NCBI GenBank assembly: GCA_937877655.1
Contig: CALFJC010000101.1
Coordinates: 1-64,000, forward strand
Direction: 5' to 3'
Length of the DNA stretch: 64,000 nt
Origin: an uncultured Selenomonadales bacterium
GTDB taxonomy: Bacteria > Bacillota > Negativicutes > Selenomonadales > Selenomonadaceae
Part shown: positions 50,449 to 59,281 of the stretch, one piece after another
Position numbering within the stretch: position 1 is the stretch's first letter
Layout of the letters: the number at the start of each line of letters is the position of its first letter
Translations under genes and position numbers: made by a program
The notes under the pieces: generated by a model
What the model was told of the DNA's origin: nothing
The model's database searches: none
The model's input: the letters and a program-made list of their open reading frames with translations, nothing else

Positions 50449-52287
50449 ATGGAAAGACCTGTGGAACTCAATTTTAATGAAAAAAATGTCTTGGAAAGCA
50501 TTTACGGGCGTCAAAATTTCATCAGAATCGGCTACAACCCCCATAAACTCGAAAAAATTTTGGATTTGACGGCTCAGGAGAAAAAATTTTTCACAAGTAA
50601 AAATTTCTTGTCGCCCCATTTTTTCATTCAAACTCTTTATAAGATTGACGGCACTTTCAGCACGATTAAATTTAACAGCGTTGTCAGAAGAATGATTGGC
50701 AAAGAGGAAAATCTTCGCGCCAATTTCTGTAACGTCGGTTCTCGCACCGTCAAAGTTATAAAGCCGCTCATTTCTATCAAACCCGAAATTATTTTCCGAA
50801 ATTTAATGAATATCGACAAAGACGAGCTCAACGACGAATTCAGAAAAATTTTGGAAGCCGATATGCGCCGAAATTTCGATCTCCGCTACGATTTATTGAT
50901 GCGTTTTGCCGTTTACAAGACCGATAAGGAAGAATTTGCCGTGCTTGTGACTGTGGCGCAATTAATTTCGGACAGTTTTGACGCCGAAAAGTTTTTTTGC
51001 GAGCTTTTTGATATTACCGACGAAATTTCTCACGAAAAAACTTCGGACGACTTAAATCTTGACGCAAAAGATATTATTCGCGAATATTGGACTAAAATTC
51101 TCGATAATCCGCCGCCGTCGGCTCAACTGCCCTTTACAAGAAAATTGGGCGGCACTTATCGGCAAAAAGCTTACAGAACGAAGATTGACGCCGATATTTT
51201 CTCCGATTTACGCACTTTTTCTCAATCCAACAAAATGATTTTGACGGCTATTCTTCAAAGCGCATGGGGTTTTATGTTGCAAGCGATTAATAAGCGGCGC
51301 GATTGTCTTTTTTGCCAACTTTTGCCCGCAAATCGCCCCGATTTCTCAAATTTTTCGCTGAATGTTATTCCCGTCCGCCTGTCTTCCGAAAATAATTTAA
51401 CCGTCGAAGAAATTATACGTCAGCAGTTTCGCCAGCTGGTCATTTCGCAAACTTACAGCTTCGATTGGGTGGAAATGGAGAATTTCACGGGCGATAACAG
51501 GAAATTGTTCGAGCACTTTTTGAGTTTTGCCGAGTTTCAAGAAGGCGAATTGGATTATATCGAAACTCCCGCCGATCCGCACGGAAAAATTATTTCGCGT
51601 AATTCTTGGGACGCGCAGGGTATGAAACTCGGCGTTTATTTCCGTCACTCCGAAAAAAATTTGTCGCTGACTTTTCTTTACGATGAAAGCAGTTTTGTCT
51701 TCAACGGCGGCGAATTGATTGCAAATCTGTATAAATTGGTGCTCCAACAGGTTCTTGTTGATAAAAATTCAAGATTTTCCGAGTTCATGACGAATCTTGA
51801 CCGCAGAATTAAAAATTTAATTGAGGCTGAAGACATTTCTAACGAAGATTCTCAGAAAAAAATCCGCGATTTTCTTTCGCAACTGCCGATTTTGCAAGGG
51901 CGTTATGAAGGAACAATCGATTTATTCGCCGATAATTCCGAACTCGTTACGCGCTTTGAAGGCGACAGACTTTCCGGCGATTTTCTCGACCAAAAATTTA
52001 TTTTCGTCATAAGCGGCAAACTCGCTCGGAACGTCGATACCGGCGACGGCTGGTACAATCCCATTGACATAGTCGGAAAAAATTCTTTCGTCAACCCGAC
52101 TCATCTTTTGGATAAAAGGCGGCTGACAATTTCGGCGGAAGTTTTGACAGAGCAAGCCGAACTTTTACTTATCCCGCGCTCCGTTTTAATCGAAACTTTG
52201 AGAAAAAATCCCGAAGTCGCGCTCTCCGTCATGAATTACGCGCTGATTCAAATGGAAAAATATCAAATCCTTTGGTTGCAATCTTGA
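50449..52287 (+). CDS. Condensation-domain/cyclic-nucleotide-binding-domain fusion
   Basis: The product is 612 aa. Residues about 35-440 resemble an NRPS condensation or acyltransferase domain (FFIQTLYKIDGTF, YRTKIDADIFSDLRTFSQSN, ILTAILQSAWGFMLQAINKR, NVIPVRLSS). The catalytic HHxxxDG is degenerate, AQLISDS at 170-176, so classical condensation activity is doubtful. Residues about 475-605 look like a Crp/cNMP-type beta-barrel sensor (FIFVISGKLARNVD, DIVGKNSFVNPTHLLDKRRL, AELLLIPRSVLIETLRKNP). No helix-turn-helix follows. No NRPS modules or carrier proteins are nearby. Good AAAGGAG before the ATG. Confidence 0.75.
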   Translation: MERPVELNFNEKNVLESIYGRQNFIRIGYNPHKLEKILDLTAQEKKFFTSKNFLSPHFFIQTLYKIDGTFSTIKFNSVVRRMIGKEENLRANFCNVGSRTVKVIKPLISIKPEIIFRNLMNIDKDELNDEFRKILEADMRRNFDLRYDLLMRFAVYKTDKEEFAVLVTVAQLISDSFDAEKFFCELFDITDEISHEKTSDDLNLDAKDIIREYWTKILDNPPPSAQLPFTRKLGGTYRQKAYRTKIDADIFSDLRTFSQSNKMILTAILQSAWGFMLQAINKRRDCLFCQLLPANRPDFSNFSLNVIPVRLSSENNLTVEEIIRQQFRQLVISQTYSFDWVEMENFTGDNRKLFEHFLSFAEFQEGELDYIETPADPHGKIISRNSWDAQGMKLGVYFRHSEKNLSLTFLYDESSFVFNGGELIANLYKLVLQQVLVDKNSRFSEFMTNLDRRIKNLIEAEDISNEDSQKKIRDFLSQLPILQGRYEGTIDLFADNSELVTRFEGDRLSGDFLDQKFIFVISGKLARNVDTGDGWYNPIDIVGKNSFVNPTHLLDKRRLTISAEVLTEQAELLLIPRSVLIETLRKNPEVALSVMNYALIQMEKYQILWLQS

Positions 52288-52304
52288 AAATTCCTCAAAA
52301 TGAA

Positions 52305-52335
52305 AAGGCGAACTCAAAGCGAGTTCGTCTTTTTT
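52305..52335 (+). terminator. Intrinsic terminator after the fusion gene
   Basis: The stem GGCGAACTC/GAGTTCGTC is followed by TTTTTT. Confidence 0.8.
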
Positions 52336-52608
52336 GTTTGCAATTCAGCCCCGCAATCGTCGTTTATAAAGAAGATTTTGGTATTATTATTGGAATTGGA
52401 GGCGATTAAATCGGCAAAATCTTTCATATGCCCGCCGAGAATTACGATTTGATAAAATTTCGGGCAGAAAAAGTCGGCGGCATTGGTAAAAAGTCTCGAT
52501 ATTGATGAGAGATTCATATTTTGCCCAAAATTTTTTGATGTAGAGCCGCAAAAAAGTTTCGGCGGTTTCGAGTTCGATTTTTTCATCATCGACAATGGCA
52601 ATATTCAT
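52314..52608 (-). pseudogene. Decayed response-regulator receiver domain
   Basis: The N-terminus MNIAIVDDEKIELETAETFL is a receiver domain. The frame breaks near 52486-52490 at a T5 run; removing one T restores a 98-residue reading through INIETF-TNAADFF...IVILGGHM...KIFFINDD. The expected phospho-acceptor Asp in IVILD-HM is Gly, and the domain stops before its last helix, running into the neighbouring terminator. It is therefore a remnant. It had a Shine-Dalgarno (GGGAGGG) and sits convergent to the fusion gene. Confidence 0.75.
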
Positions 52609-52752
52609 GATTAAATCCCTCCCGAAATATTTTTTGACATTAAATCATAAATCTGCGCGGCTGTCACAATCATTTTTATGAAAAACCAATCACTTTTCAT
52701 AAAAAAATGTTTGCAGTGTGATAAAATGCAAAAAAACTTGGGAGGTTTTACT

Positions 52753-53580
52753 GTGGAAAAGAAAATTTGCGAAATATGTCCGCATCATTGCCGCTTGGCG
52801 GCGGGCGAAGTCGGGAAATGCCGTGCGCGAATCAATGACGGCGAAAAAATTACCGCGCTGAATTACGGCGCGATAACTTCAATCGCGCTCGACCCCATTG
52901 AAAAGAAGCCGCTTTACAAATTTTTTCCCGGCAGTCGGATTTTATCTGTCGGAAGTTACGGTTGCAATTTGAATTGCCCTTTCTGCCAGAACTTTGAAAT
53001 ATCAATGGCTGATTCAACTTTCCCGACGCGGAAAATTTCTCCCGAACGGCTCGCCGCACTTGCGCAAGAACTTGTTCCGCAAAAAAATATCGGCGTCGCC
53101 TTCACTTACAACGAGCCGTTCATAAGTTACGAATTTATTCGCGATACGTCGGAAATTTTGAAGAAAATCGGGCTGAAATCGGTTTTAGTGACGAATGGAA
53201 CCGTCGCGCCCGCCGCTTTAAAGAAAATTTTGCCGCTGATTGACGCAATGAATATCGATTTAAAGGGTTTCAGTCAAAAAATTTACGATTTTTTAGGCGG
53301 AGACTTCAAAACCGTTCAAAAAAACATAGAAATTTCCGCGCAGGCGTGTCATGTCGAAGTTACGACGCTGATTGTGCCGACAATGAATGATTCTCCCGCC
53401 GAAATGGAAAAAGAATCGGCATGGCTCGCGAATATCTCGAAAGATATTCCGTTGCACATCAGCCGATTCTTTCCGCGATATAAAGTTACGAATTTGCCGC
53501 CGACGCCCGTCAAAAAAATTTATGAACTCGTTGAAGTTGCCAAAAACAATTTGAATTACGTTTTTGCAGGCAATGTTTAA
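52753..53580 (+). CDS. AmmeMemoRadiSam-system radical SAM enzyme (AmrS-like)
   Basis: The product is 275 aa from the GTG at 52753, 7 nt after GGAGG. An N-terminal CEICPHHCRLAAGEVGKCRAR motif is followed by the radical SAM cluster CNLNCPFCQN, then AFTYNEPFISYEFI, VLVTNGTVAPAAL and MNIDLKGFSQKIYDFLGG. AmrS usually co-occurs with AmmeMemo proteins (AMMECR1/Memo); those are not in the window. Substrate unknown. Confidence 0.92.
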   Translation: MEKKICEICPHHCRLAAGEVGKCRARINDGEKITALNYGAITSIALDPIEKKPLYKFFPGSRILSVGSYGCNLNCPFCQNFEISMADSTFPTRKISPERLAALAQELVPQKNIGVAFTYNEPFISYEFIRDTSEILKKIGLKSVLVTNGTVAPAALKKILPLIDAMNIDLKGFSQKIYDFLGGDFKTVQKNIEISAQACHVEVTTLIVPTMNDSPAEMEKESAWLANISKDIPLHISRFFPRYKVTNLPPTPVKKIYELVEVAKNNLNYVFAGNV

Positions 53581-54233
53581 AAAATCTGCGCCAACATTTT
53601 ATAACATTCCGCGTTGTAACGGAAAGGATTTGTCAAACTGAACACGACGACCGCATTTTCTTTGAAAAAATATTTTCCCGCGCCGTTATCGGCGAATTTT
53701 TTTCTTAAGGCAATGTCTCCGACGCTGAAACGGCAAAATTTTTTCCCGTTATAATCGAAGTCGCCGAAGAATTTTTTATGATCCTCCGCCTCTTCAACCG
53801 AAATGAATAAATTTTCGACGGGCAAAAGTAAAAGTGACTCGCGTTCGGCAAATTTTATGACGTTTGCGCCGAAAATTGAACGATCATCGTTGTAAAAAAT
53901 TTTTTCGCGCAAATCGAAGCCGCGCAGGTTTATAACCTCCTGCAAAGTCACGCGCCCGACTTTTTGCCAATAATATTTTTGGTTATAAAAAAAATTTTCC
54001 GGCTGAATCGGATTGTTCGCCGCTCGGTCGGAAAATTTTATTTCTGCAACGTCCAAAAGCTCAATCTTGGAGCCGTCGGGATATTTCAAATCGTCTGAAG
54101 GAACCGCATCCTCAAGTTCGGGCTTTTCGGAAATGGGACGAATCCATTTTCCCGTTTCAAAATCGACGCCCGCCACGCAAAAATTATTAAATTTCGCGCT
54201 CTCGGCAAGGATAATCAGCTTACGAATGAACAT
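53577..54233 (-). CDS. Dual-OB-type protein, DUF488 partner
   Basis: The product is 218 aa and soluble. Beginning IRKLIILAESAKFNNFCVAGVDFETGKWIRPIS, with LLDVAEIKFSD and KKFCRFSVGDIALRKKF later, it resembles proteins annotated as dual-OB-domain that often neighbour DUF488. This family call is from memory and not certain. It lies 9 bp downstream of the DUF488 gene in the same operon. Its last bases overlap the end of the AmrS-like gene on the other strand. Confidence 0.55.
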   Translation of the reverse strand: MFIRKLIILAESAKFNNFCVAGVDFETGKWIRPISEKPELEDAVPSDDLKYPDGSKIELLDVAEIKFSDRAANNPIQPENFFYNQKYYWQKVGRVTLQEVINLRGFDLREKIFYNDDRSIFGANVIKFAERESLLLLPVENLFISVEEAEDHKKFFGDFDYNGKKFCRFSVGDIALRKKFADNGAGKYFFKENAVVVFSLTNPFRYNAECYKMLAQIF

Positions 54234-54242
54234 TTTCGCGCC

Positions 54243-54686
54243 TCACAGGTGAATAATCTTGACATCGCCCAAAACTTCGGCGATTTTTTCGGCGACAAGG
54301 CGTCTGTGGCAATTTTCGGGCGAAACTTCGGTACAAAGCAAGCAAAAATTCTCTTCCTGCGCATAATTTTTCAAAATGTAGTCGTCAATGTCTCGCGTCG
54401 CCATAAGCGCGGCAAAAGCCTCCTCGTATTCTTCCCAATTTATAAATTTTTTCTTGTAACTGTCCAAAATTCTTTCGGACGGCGCAAATTGCAAATCGTG
54501 AAAATAATCGATTTTGGAAATTGTGCGGAGAAAAAATTCTATGTCGGGAAATTTCGTGAAGCCGAGCAGTTGCGATTTGTTGTAAAGGCGCACGTCGACA
54601 ACTTTTTTAACGAAATTATTTTCAAGGCAAGTGAAAAATTCTTCAGCCGTCATTTTCGTGAAGCCGATTGTAAAAATTTTGCGCAT
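54243..54686 (-). CDS. DUF488-family protein
   Basis: The product is 147 aa. It has the family pattern: FTIGFTKMTAEEFFTCL at the start, VVDVRLYNKSQLLGFTK in the middle, and the CLLCTEVSPENCHRRLVAEKI motif (Cys and His pair) near the end. The function of DUF488 is not established. Here it is paired with the dual-OB-type gene. Confidence 0.85.
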   Translation of the reverse strand: MRKIFTIGFTKMTAEEFFTCLENNFVKKVVDVRLYNKSQLLGFTKFPDIEFFLRTISKIDYFHDLQFAPSERILDSYKKKFINWEEYEEAFAALMATRDIDDYILKNYAQEENFCLLCTEVSPENCHRRLVAEKIAEVLGDVKIIHL

Positions 54687-54695
54687 AAGACTTCC

Positions 54696-55736
54696 TCATT
54701 TCAAGAAAACGCGAACGAGATCATTTTTTGTGGCGAAGAGCATCAACATAAGCAAAAGCGCAATGCCGACGCGCTGAGTATAAGCAACGGCTTTTGCGCC
54801 GAGCGGCTTGCCTCTGACAGCCTCGATAAACAAATTTACGAAATGCCCGCCGTCAAGCGCGGGAACAGGCAATAAATTTATTATGCCGAGATTGATTGAG
54901 AGAAGCGCGGCGAAGTTCAAAAGGGGAATGAAACCGCGTTCGGCGACTTGCCCCGACATTTGCACAATTCCAATCGGACCGGCGAGATTTTCGGTTTGTT
55001 CGGGCTCTTGGAAAAGTTTTGCGATAGATTCAATCATGAAAACGGTAATTTCTTTTGTGTGATCAATCGCGAGCGTAAAAGATTCGGCGACAGATTTTCT
55101 TTCGTAAACAACGGAGCTTTGCACGCCGACAAGAACGCGCTTTTCCTGTTCGTTGTAAGTCGGCGAAACCGTAACTTCATTAATTTCTTCGCCGCGTTTG
55201 AATTTCAGAGAAATATTTTGTCCCGCCTCAATGTTTTTGAGTTTATCGGTAAAATCTTTCCAAGTCGCGACATCTTGTCCGTCGACGCTTAAAATTTCGT
55301 CGCCTTCTTTAATGCCCGCCTTTTCAGCCGACATGCCTTCAATCACGCCGCCGATAATCGGTTCGGTTGCAGGTTGTCCTTCGCCGAGCGTCGCATAAAT
55401 CGCAAAAAATAAAACTATCGGCAGAATAAAATTCATCGCCGCGCCCGCCAAAATGACAATCATTCTGGACAAAACGGGCTTGGCACAAAAACCGCGCTCG
55501 CCCGCCGTGTTGTTTTCGGGATCCATGCCCGCAATGTCGTTGAAGCCGCCCAGAGGAATTGCACGCAGGGAATAAACGGTTTCGCCGCGCCGCTTGCTTA
55601 TGAGTTTGGGACCGAAACCTATTGCGAATTCATCAACGCGCATCCCCGTCATCTTCGCCGTGATGAAATGTCCCCACTCGTGAACCAAAACCAAAAGTCC
55701 GAAGACGAAGACCGCCGCCGCTATCGTCAAAATCAA
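54696..55736 (-). CDS. rseP: Site-2 metalloprotease RseP
   Basis: RseP cleaves membrane-embedded anti-sigma factors and remnant signal peptides. The product is 346 aa. The zinc motif HEWGH (residues 18-22) is in the first transmembrane helix. One PDZ domain (about 130-210: GMSAEKAGIKEGDEILSVDGQDV) follows, and the second zinc site LDGGHFVNLFIEAVRGKPLG is in a later helix. In most Firmicutes dxr lies between cdsA and rseP; here dxr is missing and a 7-bp repeat occupies the gap. Confidence 0.95.
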   Translation of the reverse strand: MILTIAAAVFVFGLLVLVHEWGHFITAKMTGMRVDEFAIGFGPKLISKRRGETVYSLRAIPLGGFNDIAGMDPENNTAGERGFCAKPVLSRMIVILAGAAMNFILPIVLFFAIYATLGEGQPATEPIIGGVIEGMSAEKAGIKEGDEILSVDGQDVATWKDFTDKLKNIEAGQNISLKFKRGEEINEVTVSPTYNEQEKRVLVGVQSSVVYERKSVAESFTLAIDHTKEITVFMIESIAKLFQEPEQTENLAGPIGIVQMSGQVAERGFIPLLNFAALLSINLGIINLLPVPALDGGHFVNLFIEAVRGKPLGAKAVAYTQRVGIALLLMLMLFATKNDLVRVFLK

Positions 55737-55762
55737 AATTTTCCCCTCCCGAAAAATAATAA

Positions 55763-55815
55763 AGAATTAGGAATTAATTTTCGTCTCCATTCCTAATTCC
55801 TAATTCATAATTCCT
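55763..55815. repeat. 7-bp-period repeat between rseP and cdsA
   Basis: AATTAGG units (55763-55776) face ATTCCTA/ATTCATA units (55791-55815), immediately before the cdsA stop. Confidence 0.8.
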
Positions 55816-55823
55816 AATTGAAT

Positions 55824-56774
55824 TCAAGCGATGCCCGACAAAATTACAAAGTAGTAAAAGGTCGGCGCAGTGAAAAGCAAGCTGTCAAATCTGTCGAGTA
55901 CGCCGCCATGTCCCGGCAAAAAAAATCCCGAATCTTTTACGCTTGCAAATCTTTTCAATACCGACTCAACCAAATCTCCGAGCGTCGCCGCCAATGCCAA
56001 AACAAATCCCGCGACTGCCATTTTGATAAGCGGCAAGCCGAAGATAAAAGTTCCGACGACAAGCGCGGTTAAAATCGTTCCGAAAATCGAGCCGAGAAAA
56101 CCTTCAACGGTTTTGCCGGGGCTTATCGACGAGGCGAGTTTGTGAGAACCGATAGCCGAGCCGACGAAGTAAGCAAAAGTATCGCTCGCCCAAGTGCAGG
56201 CGAATAAAACCCAAACCAACGCGCAACCGGCGTCGACATTTACATTTAATGAAAGATTCAAATTCAAATCGATTGACGGCAGAAAATCCAAAAACTTTCC
56301 GAGACTTCCGAGATCAAATTTGTCGAGCAAAGTCGAATTGTTTGTTGCAATTTCTTTGACGGTTGTAACTGCCTCGCCCGGTTGCGGCTCGTCCGTCAAA
56401 AAGCGCAGGAAAATCAAATGCGCGAACGGCAAGCCGATATACATTATCCCCGCGACGGAAACGCAGGCATCTGTCGGACGCGTGCTCCCGCGCAGAATTA
56501 CCGTCAGCAAAAAAATTGCCATCATGCTTAAAGTCAAAACTGCCAAAAGTTCTTCGGCATTGCCGAGCCACGCACAACACAAAAGCAATATCAAAGCCAG
56601 CGCGCCGAAAATGTAAGTCGTAATGACTCCCGCCCGTCTGAACGCGCTTGAATATTCATGCCATGCCAAAAGGGATAAAAACATCGCGAAACCCGCAAAA
56701 GGTGCGCCGCCGTATTGAATAACGAACGCCGCAACGGCAATTCCTATAATCCCCGTGATAATTCTTAAAGCCAA
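55824..56774 (-). CDS. cdsA: Phosphatidate cytidylyltransferase
   Basis: CdsA makes CDP-diacylglycerol for phospholipid synthesis. The product is 316 aa with about eight transmembrane helices. The C-terminal signature reads TLGDLVESVLKRFASVKDSG then PGHGGVLDRFDSLLF. A longer-than-usual loop (about 130-165, EPQPGEAVTTVKEIATNNST) lies between helices. It is part of the uppS-cdsA-rseP cluster. Confidence 0.95.
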   Translation of the reverse strand: MALRIITGIIGIAVAAFVIQYGGAPFAGFAMFLSLLAWHEYSSAFRRAGVITTYIFGALALILLLCCAWLGNAEELLAVLTLSMMAIFLLTVILRGSTRPTDACVSVAGIMYIGLPFAHLIFLRFLTDEPQPGEAVTTVKEIATNNSTLLDKFDLGSLGKFLDFLPSIDLNLNLSLNVNVDAGCALVWVLFACTWASDTFAYFVGSAIGSHKLASSISPGKTVEGFLGSIFGTILTALVVGTFIFGLPLIKMAVAGFVLALAATLGDLVESVLKRFASVKDSGFFLPGHGGVLDRFDSLLFTAPTFYYFVILSGIA

Positions 56775-56786
56775 GACTTCACTTCC

Positions 56787-57821
56787 TCACTTAGTTTTTT
56801 CAAGTTCAGTTATTCGTTCTTGCAGTCTCATGAAAATTTTTTGTTGCTCAATCAAATCGGCAAGAAGGATTGATAATAAAACGTCATGTTCTCCAAAAAT
56901 TTCTCCGAATTCTTCTTTAATCGCCCCATAAATTGCGGGCATTTTTGTTTTGCGACTTGCCTCAAACAGGCAAGATAACCTTGTATGAACAAAATTTTCC
57001 AAAAGGGCGCAACGATATTGAGGATTTTGCTTGAAAAAATCCGTCTTGTTCATCAAATTATCCAGAGTTTTCAAGCCTTTAATCAGCGGATTGATCCAAA
57101 AATTTATTGTTTGCGAAGGCGTTCGCTCGATTCGGCTTATCGAATTTTCCGTTTGACGAAAGACATAAATAACATTTGGAACACGCAGAAATTTTTTTGC
57201 ACAAAACAATAATCCGTAAGTCCAAAGCTCGTCCTCAGATATTTTAACATGCGGAAAAAATATTTCATGTTCGATAAGAAAATCGCGCCGAACAAATTTA
57301 CTCCAAGGCACTCCGTGAAATTTGCCGGCAATTATTTCGTTTATTCGTTCTGCCAAATCTTCAGTTTCAAACGTCGGTTCATTGACAAGCCTTCCTTTTT
57401 GTTCGCTAAAAATATAAATTTCACTCAAATCGGCACTTGCCCTGTAATATTTTTCGCAATAAACAACGTCAACATTATAATTTTCGGCGAGCGAGTACAT
57501 TTCTTTAAGAGCAGTCGGAGTAATCAAATCGTCGGCATCCATGAAGAAAACAAATTCGCCGCGTGAAAGATTCATGCCTTTATTTCGCGGCGCGGCTCCG
57601 CTGCCCGAATTCTTTTCCATTCGCGAAAGAGTCAATCGCCCGTTGAATTTATGAAGATAATTTTCAACGACCGCGCAGGATTTATCGGTTGAGCAATCAT
57701 TTACGACGACAACTTCAAAATCTTGGAAAGTTTGCACCAAAAGACTTTCAAGACATTCGGCAATAAATCTTTCCGCGTTGAACATGGGGATAATCACAGA
57801 AACAGCAGGATAATTCGCCAT
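56787..57821 (-). CDS. Glycosyltransferase family 2
   Basis: The product is a 344-aa GT-A fold enzyme without membrane segments. Motifs: VSVIIPMFNAERFIAECLES, VVVNDCSTDKSCAVVE, GAAPRNKGMNLSRGEFVFFMDADD (DxD metal site), and VPWSKFVRRDFLIE. A C-terminal helical tail ends ITELEKTK. It is wedged between uppS and cdsA, where the Firmicute cluster normally has no glycosyltransferase, so it is probably an insertion. Acceptor unknown. Confidence 0.87.
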   Translation of the reverse strand: MANYPAVSVIIPMFNAERFIAECLESLLVQTFQDFEVVVVNDCSTDKSCAVVENYLHKFNGRLTLSRMEKNSGSGAAPRNKGMNLSRGEFVFFMDADDLITPTALKEMYSLAENYNVDVVYCEKYYRASADLSEIYIFSEQKGRLVNEPTFETEDLAERINEIIAGKFHGVPWSKFVRRDFLIEHEIFFPHVKISEDELWTYGLLFCAKKFLRVPNVIYVFRQTENSISRIERTPSQTINFWINPLIKGLKTLDNLMNKTDFFKQNPQYRCALLENFVHTRLSCLFEASRKTKMPAIYGAIKEEFGEIFGEHDVLLSILLADLIEQQKIFMRLQERITELEKTK

Positions 57822-57833
57822 AAAATTTTCTCC

Positions 57834-58580
57834 CTAATTGCTGATTGAGCCGAAGCGACGAGACCTTTTGCCGAAGTCAATCAGCGCGTCGACAAATTCT
57901 TCGGGCGTAAATTCGGGCCAAGTCGTGTCGGTAAACCAAAATTCGGCGTAAGCGGCTTGCCACAATAAAAAATTGCTGACGCGCAACTCGCCGCTCGTTC
58001 GAATCATCAAATCGACGGGCGGTTGCCCGAAGGTGTCAAGCTCTTCTTCAAAAATCTGCGTGGAAATATTTTCAGGCAAAAGTTCTCCGCTCTGCACACG
58101 CCGAGCCAATTTCTGCGCGGCACGAATAATTTCATCTTGCCCGCCGTAATCTGCCGCGACATTGAATTTAACGCCGGTATTATTCTTCATAAGTTCAACC
58201 GAATCGCGAATCAATTTTTGCAACGCGGGAGAAAAATCTTCCGTGCGTCCCAAAAATTTTATGCGGACGTTGTTCTCGTGCATTTCGAGTTTTTCGCGCT
58301 CCAGATAATCCGAGAATAAATGCATTAAAAAATCAACCTCTGCGTGAGGTCGTTTCCAATTTTCGGTAGAAAATGCATAGACAGTCAAAGCCTCAAGATT
58401 GAGATTGACTGCCGTTTTTAAAATATTTTTGAGCGTCTTGACGCCGGCGGTATGTCCCGCGCTCCTTAAGAGTCCGCGACAATTTGCCCAACGTCCGTTG
58501 CCGTCCATTATTATTGCCACATGTCGCGGCAATTTCGATTTATCGACTCGCGCAAGCAAGCCGCCGTCGCTTTCCCACAT
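57834..58580 (-). CDS. uppS: Undecaprenyl diphosphate synthase
   Basis: UppS is the cis-prenyltransferase that makes the C55 lipid carrier for cell-wall synthesis. The product is 248 aa. Motifs: VAIIMDGNGRWA (catalytic Asp), LTVYAFSTENWKRP, NVAADYGGQDEII, DLMIRTSGELRVSNFLLWQAAYAE and WPEFTPEEF. The order frr-uppS-(GT2)-cdsA reads on the minus strand. Confidence 0.97.
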   Translation of the reverse strand: MWESDGGLLARVDKSKLPRHVAIIMDGNGRWANCRGLLRSAGHTAGVKTLKNILKTAVNLNLEALTVYAFSTENWKRPHAEVDFLMHLFSDYLEREKLEMHENNVRIKFLGRTEDFSPALQKLIRDSVELMKNNTGVKFNVAADYGGQDEIIRAAQKLARRVQSGELLPENISTQIFEEELDTFGQPPVDLMIRTSGELRVSNFLLWQAAYAEFWFTDTTWPEFTPEEFVDALIDFGKRSRRFGSISN

Positions 58581-58589
58581 CTTTAAACT

Positions 58590-58673
58590 TCAATTAGGAA
58601 TTATGAATTAGGAATTAGGAATTAAAATCGTGCCTTCATTACTAATTCCTAATTTCTCATTCCTAATTGCCTT
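58590..58673. repeat. 7-bp-period hairpin repeat between uppS and frr
   Basis: AATTAGG/AATTATG units (58590-58623) face the complementary ATTCCTA/ATTACTA units (58638-58669), ending right at the frr stop. Confidence 0.85.
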
Positions 58674-59231
58674 TCAGACTTCCATAACTTCTTTTTCTTT
58701 GGTTGCCTTCGCGCCGTCGACAAGTTTAATGTATTTGTCAAGGAGCTTTTGCATTTCTTCCTGCGCGTCCTTGCGGTCGTCTTCGGTAATTTCTTTGCCC
58801 TTCTCAAGCTTTTTAATAGACTCGTTGGCATCGCGGCGAATATTGCGCATTGCAACTTTGGCTTCTTCCGCCTTTTTGTTGACGACTTTGACGAGTTCTT
58901 TTCTGCGCTCTTGAGTCGGTTGCGGAATTGCCAAACGAATTACAGTGCCGTCGTTATTGGGCGTCAAGCCGAGATCCGATTTTTGAATGGCGCGTTCAAT
59001 ATCCCTGAGAGAATTTCTGTCGTAAGGCTTAATCATAATCATGCGCGGTTCGGGAATGGTAACATTTGCAATTTGATTGACGGGCGTCGCCGAGCCGTAA
59101 TAATCAACCATAACTTTATCAAGCAAACTCGGAGCGGCGCGTCCTGCGCGGAGTGTGCCGTAATCTTTTTTCAAGCCGTCAAGAGTTTTGTTGAGTCTGT
59201 CTTCAGCCGATTCAATGACTTTCTTTGTCAT
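58674..59231 (-). CDS. frr: Ribosome recycling factor
   Basis: Frr splits post-termination ribosomes with EF-G. The product is 185 aa, standard length. Motifs: LRAGRAAPSLLDKVMVDYYG, VNQIANVTIPEPRMI, SDLGLTPNNDGTVIRLAIPQPTQERRKELVK, and MRNIRRDANE. It lies downstream of pyrH as in most bacteria. Confidence 0.98.
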   Translation of the reverse strand: MTKKVIESAEDRLNKTLDGLKKDYGTLRAGRAAPSLLDKVMVDYYGSATPVNQIANVTIPEPRMIMIKPYDRNSLRDIERAIQKSDLGLTPNNDGTVIRLAIPQPTQERRKELVKVVNKKAEEAKVAMRNIRRDANESIKKLEKGKEITEDDRKDAQEEMQKLLDKYIKLVDGAKATKEKEVMEV

Positions 59232-59245
59232 AAAAAAATCCTCCT

Positions 59246-59281
59246 ATTCATTACTCATTACTAATTGCTCATTGCTAATTA
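59246..59281. repeat. 7-bp-period repeat between frr and pyrH
   Basis: Units ATTCATT/ACTCATT/ACTAATT/GCTCATT/GCTAATT run in tandem. The last unit overlaps the pyrH stop codon (TAA). Confidence 0.85.
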
